A stretch of 64,000 nucleotides of DNA from Pyronema omphalodes (taxonomy: Eukaryota > Ascomycota > Pezizomycetes > Pezizales > Pyronemataceae). The DNA lies in the NCBI GenBank assembly GCA_024516155.1, contig JAJJXM010000059.1:248001-312000 (forward strand). Reading direction: 5' to 3'. The notes beneath the pieces are model-generated. The model ran no database searches. It was not told where the DNA came from and saw only the letters and a program-made list of their open reading frames with translations. Position numbers and translations under genes: made by a program. The first letter of the stretch is position 1; each line of letters starts with the position of its first letter. This document shows positions 22,101 to 33,005 of the stretch, in pieces.

Positions 22101-24130
22101 ATGTCCAAAAGTAAGTGATCCATCGCAATGAAAGCTCCCGAAATGTACTCTGCAGCATATGTTTCTATACATGTCGTTCAAACTACTGCACACAAATGTA
22201 CTTTTAGTATGTCTTGGGTGTATCTGACATATGGTACGTCGCCATAGTTCGGAAGAAAGACAATCACGGAGCTGTGTCCACTACAGCACAACCCGTCAGA
22301 GATATGCGAGAGCTACGATCCCATGAAAAACCGTTAATCCAGCAATTGTTACAACGGATATTGGGATTGAGTTGTCAAGCACGAAAGCCCAGTCAGGCGT
22401 CTCATCCCACGAGCGATCGACCTTTGATGGGCCGGGTACAAGCACGACACCGTCACAGGCGAAACAGGAAAATCGGAAAACGAATGACAAAAGAAAGCAA
22501 AAATCCACCTCCACCCCGCTAGCGTGCTTATCAACATGCCCAACGGAGGTTCTTGAATCAGTTATTGGTTTCTTGAGAGGCACTCGGCGTGCAAGCTCGC
22601 ATCGCGATTTACTCAACCTTAGACTCGTCAATCGCCGATTCCGTTACCTTCTCCAACCCATTGTCTTCGAGTCAGTTGAGATACCGGGAGGTAATTGTTC
22701 TGGATGGTCGGTTTCGAAAGATGTGCGCAAGCTCCTGCGTCTGATTGATCTGAATCCGAGTCTCGCGACATGTATCAAGGACCTACACTATCAAGAGTTT
22801 CACCAGTTTGAAGTCGAAGAGGTGCAATACAGCGTGGACGAACGGAAACACGATCGTAAAATCTTGTCAAAGTTTGTCGAAGAAACGGGACTCACAGACC
22901 TGACAGGAAAAACGTGGGAACATATTCTACAACGATCAAGACTGCGTGAAATGTCAAAATTATACGAGATCATGTGCATCCCAATTCTATTGGCAAGACT
23001 TACCAACCTACGTATGCTGGAGTTCGAAGGTCATGTGGGAGGCGGATACGCTTTTCTTCTTACGCCATGGGCAAAGAAAATATGGGAACACACGCCACTG
23101 AAATCTCTGGAGGTGCTACGCTGGCAACCATGGCATGAAGATCACGCCTATCAGTCCGTTTGGTGGCCGTCACATTATATCCATCATTACAACTCCGTTA
23201 GTAACAAAGAAAAGCGACCGAATAATGATTGGAATGTTATTTCCCTTCCTCCAGTTCACGCCAGCCTTGAAACAGCTCACCTTCACCGACGATGTGTTCC
23301 TTGCTAGAGCAACTCCTGAAAGCATGCCGATATTGCCATCCTTAACATCCATCCGCATTGAGAGTGGTCACGCAGAAGAGACTTCCCAGTTCCTCATAAA
23401 AATTGTGAACTGCACCCCGAAGTTGAAGACTGTGGAAACACTGCCTGAGGCAGCTTTCAGGGCATCGGTATTCAAAGAGGCTTTACGGCAAATGCGGCAC
23501 ACCATCGAAGAGATCGACATGAACGGTGAGTTGAAAAGAAACTCATATACAAAGGGAGGAATCGGACCATTTAAGGATTTTACGAATCTCATCAAAATAT
23601 CAACAAATTTGTCAGCTCTTTATCCGTTATCACGTACGGGCTGGTCCGAGGATTCCAGTCTGCTCGAACTTTTACCGCCAAACCTCGAATGTTTCCATCT
23701 TCGAGTCTCTGACAAAGATATTGATCAGTTCCATTCTCGACTAATCGATCCGCGCCGACCATCCCCATCCCAACGGGTTTCAGCACCCATTTTGCGACTA
23801 TATCAGTTACTCGAGCATGTCGCGCTTTCAAAGCAGAGCGGTGTCTTATCGAAGCTTCGCAGTATGAGTATCGACGACCAGTCATGGCGATGGGCATCTT
23901 CACAGAGGTCGGGAGAAGGTCTAAACAGACTTGCTGCACTTTGTACAAGCTTGGGAATCGAATGGAAACGTAGTGGCGACAATATCAAAGACTCTCGGCT
24001 AACCGAACGGGACTTGCAACGGGACTGGGAGCCGGACTGGCAGATGAATAGGCCAATGCCCTGGCCCATGGACGGGGAATATAACTGGGAACGTGAGTGG
24101 GACTTTTTCATAAATGAGCTAGCCAGATGA
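22101..24130 (+). pseudogene. F-box protein gene F3 (two frameshifts)
   Basis: Model: exon 1 coding 22101-22110 (ATG TCC AAA A), intron 22111-22247, exon 2 from 22248 (TTCGGAAGAAAGAC). After about 30 codons a 1-base deletion (22330-22350, judged against F5) shifts the frame. The F-box frame then runs about 22340-23307 (LSTCPTEVLESVIGF, LRLVNRRFRYLL). A 1-base insertion near 23245 shifts it again, and the leucine-rich C-terminal half reads to 24130, ending with a Trp/Glu-rich tail (RDWEPDWQMN). Both halves remain long and open, so damage is recent. The closest relative is F5; F3, its flanks and the divergent coiled-coil gene form one duplicated unit. Confidence 0.85.
22111..22247 (+). other. 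Conserved leader intron of F3 (137 nt)
   Basis: ATGTCCAAAA|GTAAGT at the 5' side, branch-like CTGAC about 22 bases before CCATAG|TTCGG. Here the start codon lies fully in exon 1, unlike F1, F2 and F4. Confidence 0.78.
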
Positions 24131-24745
24131 AACTGGCCAACATATAGTTTGCAACCCTCCTTTTCCTCCATGCCTGGAATAAGAACCCTTTTTCTGCGTC
24201 TCTGTTTTGTGGAATTTCATTTTCTTGTTGTCTCATCTTTTTACGCTCCATATGTTTTCCAATTGGCCCTTTTCGGAGGTTTTGCTTTATGTCGTCAAAA
24301 ATTTGTTTTCTTGTTACAATATCATCCCTCCGTTTCATGCTCGTTATCGTTTTATAACAAGTGCATTACCCGTTCATCCAACATCAGTGCACGCCCGGAA
24401 CAGTATCCATATGCCAGTTAGGATTATTGAATCCTGCTTATCATGCAGTCTTAGTACCCTCGGCGTATTCTGGATAAGCTCCGGAATATGAATAGCATGT
24501 AGAATGAGTCGAGTGATCGCCCATGCACGCCGTCCCAAGACTTCGCGGCCCCGTTATGCCATCTGGACTTTAGGATTATACCAGGACATCGTGTCATACT
24601 CTTATTACTTTTCACGTAAGTCCTGCTTGTACCACTTAATTTGGACCGTTCATGTAGAAAAGGATGACGTCTTCGAAGTCAGACTGCTGAAAAGAGTGGA
24701 ACGATGTCTTCGGTATAGTGATAAAAAGAGCCGTCCGGACTGATG
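24131..24745. other. 3' flank of F3, shared with F5
   Basis: Aligns with about 44330-44830: TTTCTTGTT..TCTCATCTTTTT, AAGTGCATTACC.GTTCAT, CAGTGCAC and GAGTCGAGTGATC. Short frames only; the two copies are not open in the same frame. Confidence 0.55.
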
Positions 24746-25820
24746 GTAACGCTTGTCACTTCAGTCTGCGCACCGTGGTACTTTGTCTAGTCGTAGAACA
24801 AGTTGCGGGTCAAATATGACCGGCCGTAATCATTTTCACGCTATCAAGCACTAACATGGTCCTTTCGATTTTACCAGTCAAGTACGACTTTTACAAGCAA
24901 TCCATGACGATCAGAAACTCGTCATGGGACAGCTGAGAACGTTCTCAACGTGACCCGACTGACAGGCACGCCAACGGGACTCGTTATCGAGCTCTATAGT
25001 TGCCTCAGGGCAAGATTATATTCACGTTTATTTGACGTGTGGCTGATCAAGTGACAAAAAAGGTCAACTATACTGATAGTCTGCATGATACACGGGCAAC
25101 TATATTCAACCGCACATCTCTCTTGTTGCTGCATGTCGATACCTATCTGGTGTGCTGAGTTATGACTTTCTGACAGAAACACCAACAGCTTTACCCATAT
25201 GTATACCGGGGACATGGTGAATTATACTCGTGGTAGCCCTGGTTGCGCAGTAGCCATATATCGTTATGTTCACTATAGCTCTTCCTCTGTATGAACGTCC
25301 ATGAAACAACATTCCATGAATTCCTTTAATAATACTGTCTATAATATTGTAAGATATCGTGCTGCTGATACACTAAAACGTCAACATTCCACTCACTGGT
25401 CCAAATTCTCCTCATAACATAAAACTTCTGGTGTTACAAATACTTAAGAATAAAAATTGAAACCTAACAAAACTCCAGCCGAACATCAAGGTCGAAGCCA
25501 GTGGCATCTTTTTCGAAGAGGCCGTCCCCTAACTGACTTACGACGATGTTACAGCACAGGTCCTGCCACTGTCAGTGACTAGGGATGTTCCAGTCCCCCA
25601 GAGCGTACCCGCAGACGTCTAGCTGCATCAAACATTACATTTATGATTTGGTGTTTGCTGCTGCCTTAGTCTTTGATCGAGTCATTATGACCGAACGAGT
25701 AACGATGTGGCATGCTCGACGACTGAACGTCACACGAGGGAAAGGTGTTGATCCAGCTCTTCGTGGACTGCGTTTACGATTTTTCTGAGTCGAGTTTGTT
25801 GTTCTCGGTTTAGCTTTGAC
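24746..25820. other. Intergenic, no supported gene
   Basis: AT-rich, short frames in all phases, no repeat ends or domain motifs recognised. Confidence 0.4.
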
Positions 25821-25830
25821 AAATCTAGCG

Positions 25831-26151
25831 TTAGATAATATCACTGAGGACGTCTTTGAAAGGAAGATAGGCGGGTGGCATGGGGCGGAGCGTGGTGGTG
25901 AACGACGGAAAGAACTTACGATCCCAATAATACCCCTCTCTGATCCGACCAGATACCACGGTATGACGTCCAATATGCGCTTTCCAAGTCTCTTTATCCA
26001 TCCGATCCTTGATGGCACATCGTCCCCAAAAACAGCGCTGCTTATACCGGCCTCCATGGCTTTGTCTGACGTGCCTCCAGAGGGCATGTAGATGAGGAAA
26101 GGCAGCGTCGCACAAGGGATCTCTCCACTTACATTCCCACTTGATGACCAC
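25831..26151 (-). CDS. C2H2 zinc-finger protein, probable fragment
   Basis: An open frame of about 107 codons with two adjacent zinc fingers: WECKWRDPLCDAAF..LWRHVRQSH and CFWGRCAIKDRMDKETWKAHIGRH. The aromatic residue before the second Cys and the linker resemble GLI/Zic-like pairs, which bind DNA. The frame has no ATG at its beginning; a TGA lies about 10 codons upstream. Either an upstream exon is missing from the model or the gene is truncated. The stop is at 25831. Codon content looks coding. It is not part of any F-box unit I can align. Confidence 0.5.
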   Translation of the reverse strand: MVIKWECKWRDPLCDAAFPHLHALWRHVRQSHGGRYKQRCFWGRCAIKDRMDKETWKAHIGRHTVVSGRIREGYYWDRKFFPSFTTTLRPMPPAYLPFKDVLSDII

Positions 26152-26351
26152 CGTGTTAGTTCCAATAACATCTCAGAATGGATTCAGAGGTCTACCTCGG
26201 TTGTTCTCTGCAGTCGGGACCTTGGTATGTGTGGGGTAATGCCTCGTAGCCCTGCACACTGTACATATGGAATGCTCATGACTGCGTTCGAGTGCTTTGA
26301 TAAAGGTCCTTCAAAATTCCGGGGTTTGAGGGTGTGTAGCCGGCGCTGAAG

Positions 26352-26884
26352 ATGCTAATGACGGCGGACAAAGATCTATCGTCGGCGTACTGGTCGTGGA
26401 TTGGTAGACTGGAAGTCAGCTCGAACCGAGGTGGAAGTACGAGCGATGAAAGCAGACAACGGAGACAACTTGAATGGAAGATGGATGCTGAGGTGGAAGA
26501 AGATCGACTGATCGGGAGCCCACTGTACCTGAGAAACAATACCACAAAGGGTGTAGAATGGGCTATTCAACGCGTAAGAAGTCACAACATCAACCGTGCG
26601 AAACATACAGCTCTCAGATGGGAAGGGGAGGCTCTGTTGAGATTGTCATTACCACCAGGAAATGCCAGAGTCACCCGAAGCAACGCAATGACAAGCAATA
26701 TCGTGCACTTTCCTTACCTTGCGCTCCAAGACACTGGCAATGGTTGTCAAGCGGCAAAGAAGGCTATTCCGTCGGTCTCCTGGGAATAGAACGGGTGGGA
26801 CATGAGAAGACTGCATTGTGGCTGGGACGCGTCGGTGAACGATGTATGCGGCTCTGCGCAAGGCGCACGACGGCGCTTAGATGA
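26352..26884 (+). CDS. Possible hypothetical gene in two overlapping frames
   Basis: A frame from about 26352 to 26789 reads plausible protein (SSAYWSWIGRLEV, charged middle, VEWAIQRVRSHN), and a second frame runs 26558-26884. No domain is recognised, and no paralog in the window tests the frame. It could be non-coding sequence opposite a zinc-finger gene remnant. Confidence 0.2.
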
Positions 26885-26889
26885 TGCAG

Positions 26890-27500
26890 ATACGTACAAC
26901 CCGGACTGGAGGTTGAGCAAAACGAAAAAACAAGTTCAATGGGACTATTAACGTGAAAGGGATTTTTGTTCAGAGGCTGACCCCTTGATGTCGTTTCCGA
27001 GTATTACAATCTGGCAGGTCATGATATTGCGGCCGAGAAAATGCCGGGTTCACACACTTTGTGCAGTGAACTGAAGTTGAAGTGTTTACAGGTGACCAAT
27101 GAAACGACATCGAAAACACGTTTTGCGGAGAACGAGTCGTGCCCAGTGTGGTCCCAGAACGCATCACTCGATGTGCAACCAAGCAGGAAGATTCATAGGA
27201 AAAATAATTAGACCGTCATGTATGAGTTCCACCTTGCTGTGAGATGTCGAACCTCTTAATTTCCTGATGGGCGTGGGCATTGGTAAAGCATTTGTGAGAA
27301 CAACTTCATCGGGTTGAATATTTACAATAACAATCAGCATGCGTGGCGTTCAGTGTGCGCCAAGACATAACTTCTCATGAAGTCACCAGACTGCTACTCA
27401 CAGCAAAAATAATCAGCTATGCTGAGAACTGTGGTGCGGGCGAATGATTGTGACATCGAATAGCGATACACATGCGTTGGACACTGAATGTGACATCATA
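26890..27500. other. Intergenic, no supported gene
   Basis: Short frames only; no repeat or RNA feature recognised. Confidence 0.4.
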
Positions 27501-27502
27501 TA

Positions 27503-28367
27503 TGGTGGATTTCACCATAAACGTCCGAAAACCGACGAAAGTCGACACTTTTGGTCCCGATGACAGGGGGGGGGCGACAGGGATTAAAATGGCCTCGAGT
27601 GAGACTCGGTGATTCAGAGTTTTTCTCGCTTACGCTAATGTCGGAAGTCACGTCGACCATACCTTCCCCGAAAGTCGCGCAATGCCCTCCCGCCCTCAAC
27701 TATCCTGCCGATCGCCTAGGCGCACCCTCGTGAGATTAATATTCACGTCCTTGATTTTTGATACATGCGAGTGTTTATTCTACCCAATCAATGTGTGAAC
27801 TGAATTATATTGAATTTTACTGGGGAGCAGTCAAGCGATATACTCGGGAGAACTGTAATTATACCTTCACGGGGTTGGAAAGAACAGTCTGCCACGGGCT
27901 GGATTCAGTGTCTTTAACGACCATTCGCCGATTTGCAAATAAATCACGACGATGGATTGATTCCTATGTATCAGGCTTGGATGAACGCCAACAGGAGTTT
28001 GTAGAGAGGCGGAAGGATCACATCGGAGGATGGGGAGGATCTTGTTTAGTGCCATTAGCTTAGTCATTTTTTCAGCCAATCAAACATGTTTCTCCCTGTG
28101 AATTTTCTAGTCTGGCAGTCTTGGCATGCCAAGAGCGTCGACACATTTTAGGCCGCCCATACAAAATACCGGGTTTTTAAAGCTCTACAACTCATCGGAT
28201 TTTTTTTTTGAATTTAATTTTTTTAATCGTCGTATTGTTCTCCAGAAGACGAATTTCAATTGTACGTTTAAATATATTTGATTCTGGTTGTCGTGGTTGA
28301 GCAGTAGTGTTTGGCGTGGCGTGGGATGTTTTCGTCGCTTTTCGGACGTTTATGGTGAAATCCACCA
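27503..28367 (+). mobile_element. TIR element 2, degenerate Tc1/mariner-like (865 bp)
   Basis: Inverted terminal repeats of about 38 bp (one mismatch) starting TGGTGGATTTCACCATAAAC, with TA at 27501-27502 and 28368-28369. It contains the same transposase C-terminal fragment as element 1 and keeps a stretch near 27650 that element 1 lost. The two copies are alike end to end, so they derive from one internally deleted master rather than from independent deletions. Confidence 0.88.
27758..28063 (+). pseudogene. DDE transposase C-terminal fragment in TIR element 2
   Basis: Contains [19 protein letters not shown], then [20 protein letters not shown] and [14 protein letters not shown], reading further than the copy in element 1. 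The upstream catalytic domain is absent. The stop is at 28063. Confidence 0.7.
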
Positions 28368-28658
28368 TATCACTGTGGGTTATCACGTGCACCTGGAGAT
28401 GGAGGAGTATGTACTTCTCAATCTCTAATCCATGGCCTTCGCCAACATTTGCTCCGTGACATGGAATATGACCTCATCACTCCACTACCCTTTCAAGTTT
28501 TGCATCTGTCTTGCTCGGCTTCATTCAGTAATTAATTTGGAGATTTTGGAAACTTCATTCCGCTGCTGATTTTGGTAGAACTTACCCTCACCCTCACTGA
28601 CGTATGCCAATGATTACAGGATTATTGCTCAATTTTTCACATTGCTACAGACCTTATA

Positions 28659-29097
28659 ATGAACTACAACAATTCCTACGCCCAAGGAAAAGACTATGAA
28701 ATTCCAGTCGATGGTCTTTCACGCCGGGAACTCATCAAACGGTATAACACACAATTTCACAAGAATCACGAAAACGCGTACCAGTCTGTCAGACATTCTC
28801 ACCCAAGGATAAAGGAAAGCAAAAGCCAACCAAGAATGCAAGTGTTCGAGAGCAATCGAATCCATGGAGAATGAGATCAACGATGCCACGGCATACTCTA
28901 CACACCTTAAGAAACAGAACAGTACCCTACTTTCTGCCAATAATAAGCGTGAGTCCATTGACAATATCCAGCCCGAGCACGAGAGACTCTGTGAACGTTA
29001 CAGGAAGCTTCAGAAGATGATTTACGGCATGGAATCTCGGGCTATTGTCTATTCTGATTACATCGACGAGATGAAGGAAGCTCTTGATAAAGGTTAG
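28659..29097 (+). pseudogene. Short coiled-coil ORF with a frameshift
   Basis: ATG at 28659 opens MNYNNSYAQGKDYEIPVDG and continues to about 28815, after which coding-like sequence moves one frame (ESMENEINDATAY .. LCERYRKLQKMIYGMES .. MKEALDKG). Heptads are evident. The end, AAAG|GTTAGT, could be a 5' splice site leading to another exon. I do not recognise the family; it lies at the distal edge of the F4 unit. Confidence 0.35.
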
Positions 29098-29139
29098 TCA
29101 ATCATGACTGAGACAGTAATATTGAGTAATGTTCTGTAT

Positions 29140-30140
29140 CGATGACTGATAAATGCGTGTTTGAGACAGAACAATCATCTACCGCACGGCGACTATTGGA
29201 CCTTGCTCCAACACCTTGGTACTACTTTGACACTCGGGGATACGCCCCGAGCACAGAATTGTTCCTCGTCATCAAGAAGTTACGGCCCCACCACGATCGA
29301 TTAGGATGTTCTGGGACTCGGAACAGTAAGTTGTCCCTCAAAGAGCTGATCTATTATATCTAGTGGGGTAATAGTACCTTATTAAATGTTGTTGCAAGGT
29401 TCCTATGGCGTGAGGATGAGAACAGGACTTTACACATTGAACCAGAAGTTATCGAGCGATTTGCGAATTTCTGATTTTTACTCTCCCGACGCAATGGGCA
29501 CCATGGTTTGCAACCAGGGTGTTCTTGAGAACGACACTATTTAACGATTGTTTACGAACGACAAGGAAGAAATAATGACGGTTCGACCATGTATGCGGCT
29601 TCCGGACAGGATCGTCGCACGGGAATGCCATGAACAGGCTAGGATTGCATTTCAGAGACAACTTCGATATTTATGGCAGGTAATTGTAGTGATATTCTGG
29701 GATGTCATGAGGACTGTCAGCATTTGTTGTATTATTGTATTTCTTGCATTGTTTCTCTCATTATTATCGCATCGCGTACGCACAGTATCAATATATCTTT
29801 TATCCTGCTCTGCTTCAGTTATCTGTATTGTTCAAGATCCGCGAGATTTTGTGAACCATACTTCCTTCTATGTTGTGCATCAATTTTTAATCCTGACGTT
29901 TCTGTGTTGTCGGGTTCGGGTGACGCCGAGGGAAATCAGCATGTGGCTTCCCTGCCAGAATGGTGCTAATGCAGAAGCGAGCTAAACCAGCACGCAGGTC
30001 GCTCTGTTGCGACGCGTTTGCAGGATTCACGTCGCGTCGCGTCGCGGTGAACCACCGATCGTACGTGTAAGACCGGGTACGTGGAAACGCGCGAAGACTC
30101 TACTTGCATCGGTGCGGTAGGCCGTGATCATCGAAATAAT
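29140..30140 (+). repeat. Segmental duplication block, partner at 44945-46190
   Basis: Blocks such as TGACTGATAAAT, GGACTCGGAACA, GACAAGGAAGA, ATGCGGCTT..GG and TGCTAATGCAGAAG occur in the same order in 44945-46190. The partner differs by the SINE insertion at 45539-45900. The empty site here is about 29850-29880 (TTTGTGAACCATACTTCC). Confidence 0.8.
29965..30140 (+). repeat. TCGCG-family dispersed repeat (F4 unit)
   Basis: GAAGCGAGCTAAA, then GACGCGTTTGCAGG, ATTCACG, three TCGCG units (30032-30046), GTGAACCACC, CGTACGTGT and GCGCGAAGAC. It is the longest copy in the window. No open frame or RNA gene features are obvious. Confidence 0.75.
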
Positions 30141-30479
30141 GGATGAAAACTCACACGCGGTGCTCAGGTATAGATGAATTCACACATTATGGAAGCAACA
30201 CTGTGCCCGTGATTTGGAAGTATGTAAAGGATCGTGCTTGTCACCATTTTTGCAGCCGTGTGAAGATTGGTTGTCGTACAACATTGATTGCTGCAAAACA
30301 AATCATGCTTGTGGTTTATCATATAAACGGTATGGCGATAGATCGATTTTACCGACTTCGCCTTTTGATGAGTTTTACTTTCCTATGTTTCTCTGTCATT
30401 ATTACCTTGTCAGATGTAATGATCAATACCTCAGAAACTGCATGGCTGGGCCGGACAGTCTATTCTAGTACGACAAACG

Positions 30480-30690
30480 TGTTTGGTTTACACATGAATG
30501 CACAGCTGGTATGTAGTATACACTGTTTGGCACTGGCAAGGTAAAAAGGCCGGTACTCCTCTAACAAATCCGGGGGTTATGGCTGAATATGATGGGTAGA
30601 ATTTACTGATCAAGGAAAAGCGTACTGCGATATTCAACATAAACCACATCATTGTACCCCACGGCAGTTTTAAGGGGCAACTTCAGGGTC
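30480..30690 (+). pseudogene. Relic of the small ORF found upstream of F1
   Basis: Matches 12832-12640 on the minus strand: YTVWHWQGKKAG, LTNPGVMAEY, then a TAG in place of Trp, and decaying similarity to about 30690. Confidence 0.5.
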
Positions 30691-30938
30691 ATGTAGAACC
30701 CGAGATCGTCATGGAACTTGACCCCTAGGATTTTGAAAAATTAGATAATCCAAATATTAATGGCGGAAGTCGTATCGCAGAAGCGACGTATGTGTCCCGA
30801 AGGATTTAACATGTCAATATTTGTGAATCTTTCATAGGTGAAATAAAGCTTTTTCCAAAGCGCTGTTTTTCCTCGCAACAGAATCCCGTAGCTGAGGGGT
30901 ACTGTGACGCCGATGGAATGGAATTACCTCCCTTCAGG

Positions 30939-30948
30939 TATATAAAAG
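30939..30948 (+). promoter_or_regulatory. TATA box of F4
   Basis: TATATAAAAG, 212 bp upstream of the leader 5' splice site. The leader motif TGGCGCCAAGGCAG follows at about 31038. Confidence 0.65.
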
Positions 30949-31150
30949 CCAGGTATGTATGGGTCAAGGACAATTTTAAAACGGGTTTCGTTGTCGGGGC
31001 CACACTAGGATAGAACATTCGGGTGGCTGAGATTGTCATGGCGCCAAGGCAGATTCTTATATGGTCTACCCGAAAACCCTTTTATCTGAACCACTCACTA
31101 TTCCACGACACTCTAAACCTCTTCAGACCTTGGACATCCGACGTTCGAAA

Positions 31151-31277
31151 GTAAGTGCTCCAACCAGATTGAATATTGCCAAGTGAACATGGAAGCACAT
31201 GTTTCTACGGCTCACTGCCCAAACACCTGCACGAATTTATTTGAAAGCCGAAGTACAGTATATCTAATGCATAATAG
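31151..31277 (+). other. Conserved leader intron of F4 (127 nt)
   Basis: TTCGAAA|GTAAGTGC at the 5' side, branch-like CTAAT, ATAATAG|TGGG at the 3' side. Confidence 0.78.
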
Positions 31278-32466
31278 TGGGAAAAAGACGCAAGAAAAAC
31301 GCTGTATCTATGGCTGCACATCCCGAGCCGGATCCAAAACAAAACGATCACAAAAAATAATTACCCCTCGGGAAAACATTACAACAGACAGAGTGGTTAC
31401 AGCATCCAGCGGGCATAAGGTTTCGGGCACCTCAATGCAAGTTCAACCAACGTCTCACTCTGAGAAACACGCACCGTCCTCTGCCAAGGGGAAACGGAGA
31501 AGCGCAAGGCAAAAAGGAAGAACCAACAATTGCAACCTACAGTTCTGCCCACCCATACATCTGCGGCATCTCTGTTGACATGTCCAGCTGAGGTCTTGCT
31601 ATTAATCATCGGATTCATCGGAAGGGCTGAAGGAAGAACCGGCAACCGTCATTTGTTCGAACTCCGACTCGTGAACCGCGAATTCCGTCACCTTCTGCAA
31701 CCTATCTTCTTCGGCTCAGTGCAGATGCCACCACGATGTGGCGCAAATAGTCTACTTACCGAAGACGTTCGGGAGCTTCTGCGTCTGATTGAAGGAAACC
31801 CGAGTCTGGCCAAAGATATTAAGGAACTTAGCTACTATGAGACAGGCCCTGGTGATATGATTAAGGATGATTACTGCTTGGAAGAGCTAAATGAAGATTG
31901 TAATATCTTCTTGCGGTATGCCAGAGAACTGTCCCAGAAGTCAGCGACGTTTGTCTTCTCTGTACGTCCATCGGACAAGAGGGCTATATCACGACAGTAT
32001 ACCAACATGTGTGCCCCACTTCTCCTTTCGCGCGACTTACCAACCTACGGAAACTTTCATTTTACGGTCATGTTGGAGGGGGATATGCCTTACTACTGAC
32101 ACCATTGACAAAAGAAATCTGGGAATACACGCCACTGAAGTCTCTGGAAGTTTTGTGCTGGGAACCACAGTTTATCGATTACGACTACGAGCGCACATAC
32201 TGGCCCACATTTGATGTATATGATTATCGCAGATGTCTGGACCCAGCAAAGATACCGAACAATGACTGGAATCTCATTTCTTTTTTACGTTTCGCACCAG
32301 GCCTGAAACAACTCAGCGTGATCTGCGGTCAGTCCCTGCCGAGAGCAACTCCCCGCAAACTACCCGTTCTACAGTATCTGACCGCAGTCGACATTGTGAC
32401 CGAGGATTCGGCAGGAAATGCGCAATGCCTTTTGGAACTTGCGAAGTGCAGTCCGGTCTTGAAGAC

Positions 32467-32479
32467 TATCGAAATACGT
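32467..32479 (+). repeat. Target-site duplication of LINE B1, left copy
   Basis: TATCGAAATACGT, exact copy at 39052-39064 on the far side of the LINE. Confidence 0.92.
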
Positions 32480-33005
32480 GTTTATTTATTTATTTATTAT
32501 TTGTCATACACGCTTGCAACCGTAAGGTTATGGCGGGTACTACTTTAAGGTACAATGCTGACCATCGGGAGTGACTCCGATGGCCACTGGGTACGCCCCA
32601 GAGCGGTCTATCTCAGTTTCTGGCAGTAGTCGCCTCTGTCTTTCTGTCTGTGTCTGTCCCATCTCGTCACTGTGTCCGTGAGCCCTGTTTGCTCTAGTAT
32701 CTTTCCTCCACCCTTCCCCAGTTTCTACCGCCTGAAACTCTGATAATAATAAGAAAAGTAAAGGAAAACAAAGGAAATGAGAAAATACAGAAACACACCC
32801 ATCCCTGGCTCCTTGACTTTCCCATCTCTCCTCTCCCTTTTCGTCATTCGTGATACAAAGGAAACATAATGTAAAAGAAAAGTTAGAAAATGTAGCAAAT
32901 CCTCCCTTCTTCGAATCCATCTTTGTCCTGTCCTATCGACAGTTTGCTTCTGGTTTAAATACATTCTGGTGTTTTTTCTTCTTGTTTTTTTTTTTTTTTT
33001 TTTTT

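Noticed and set aside
29548..29985. Membrane-protein-like frames at 29.55-29.98 kb
   Set aside because: T-rich DNA gives hydrophobic readings in two frames; the duplicated block at 45.3-46.0 kb is not open in either.
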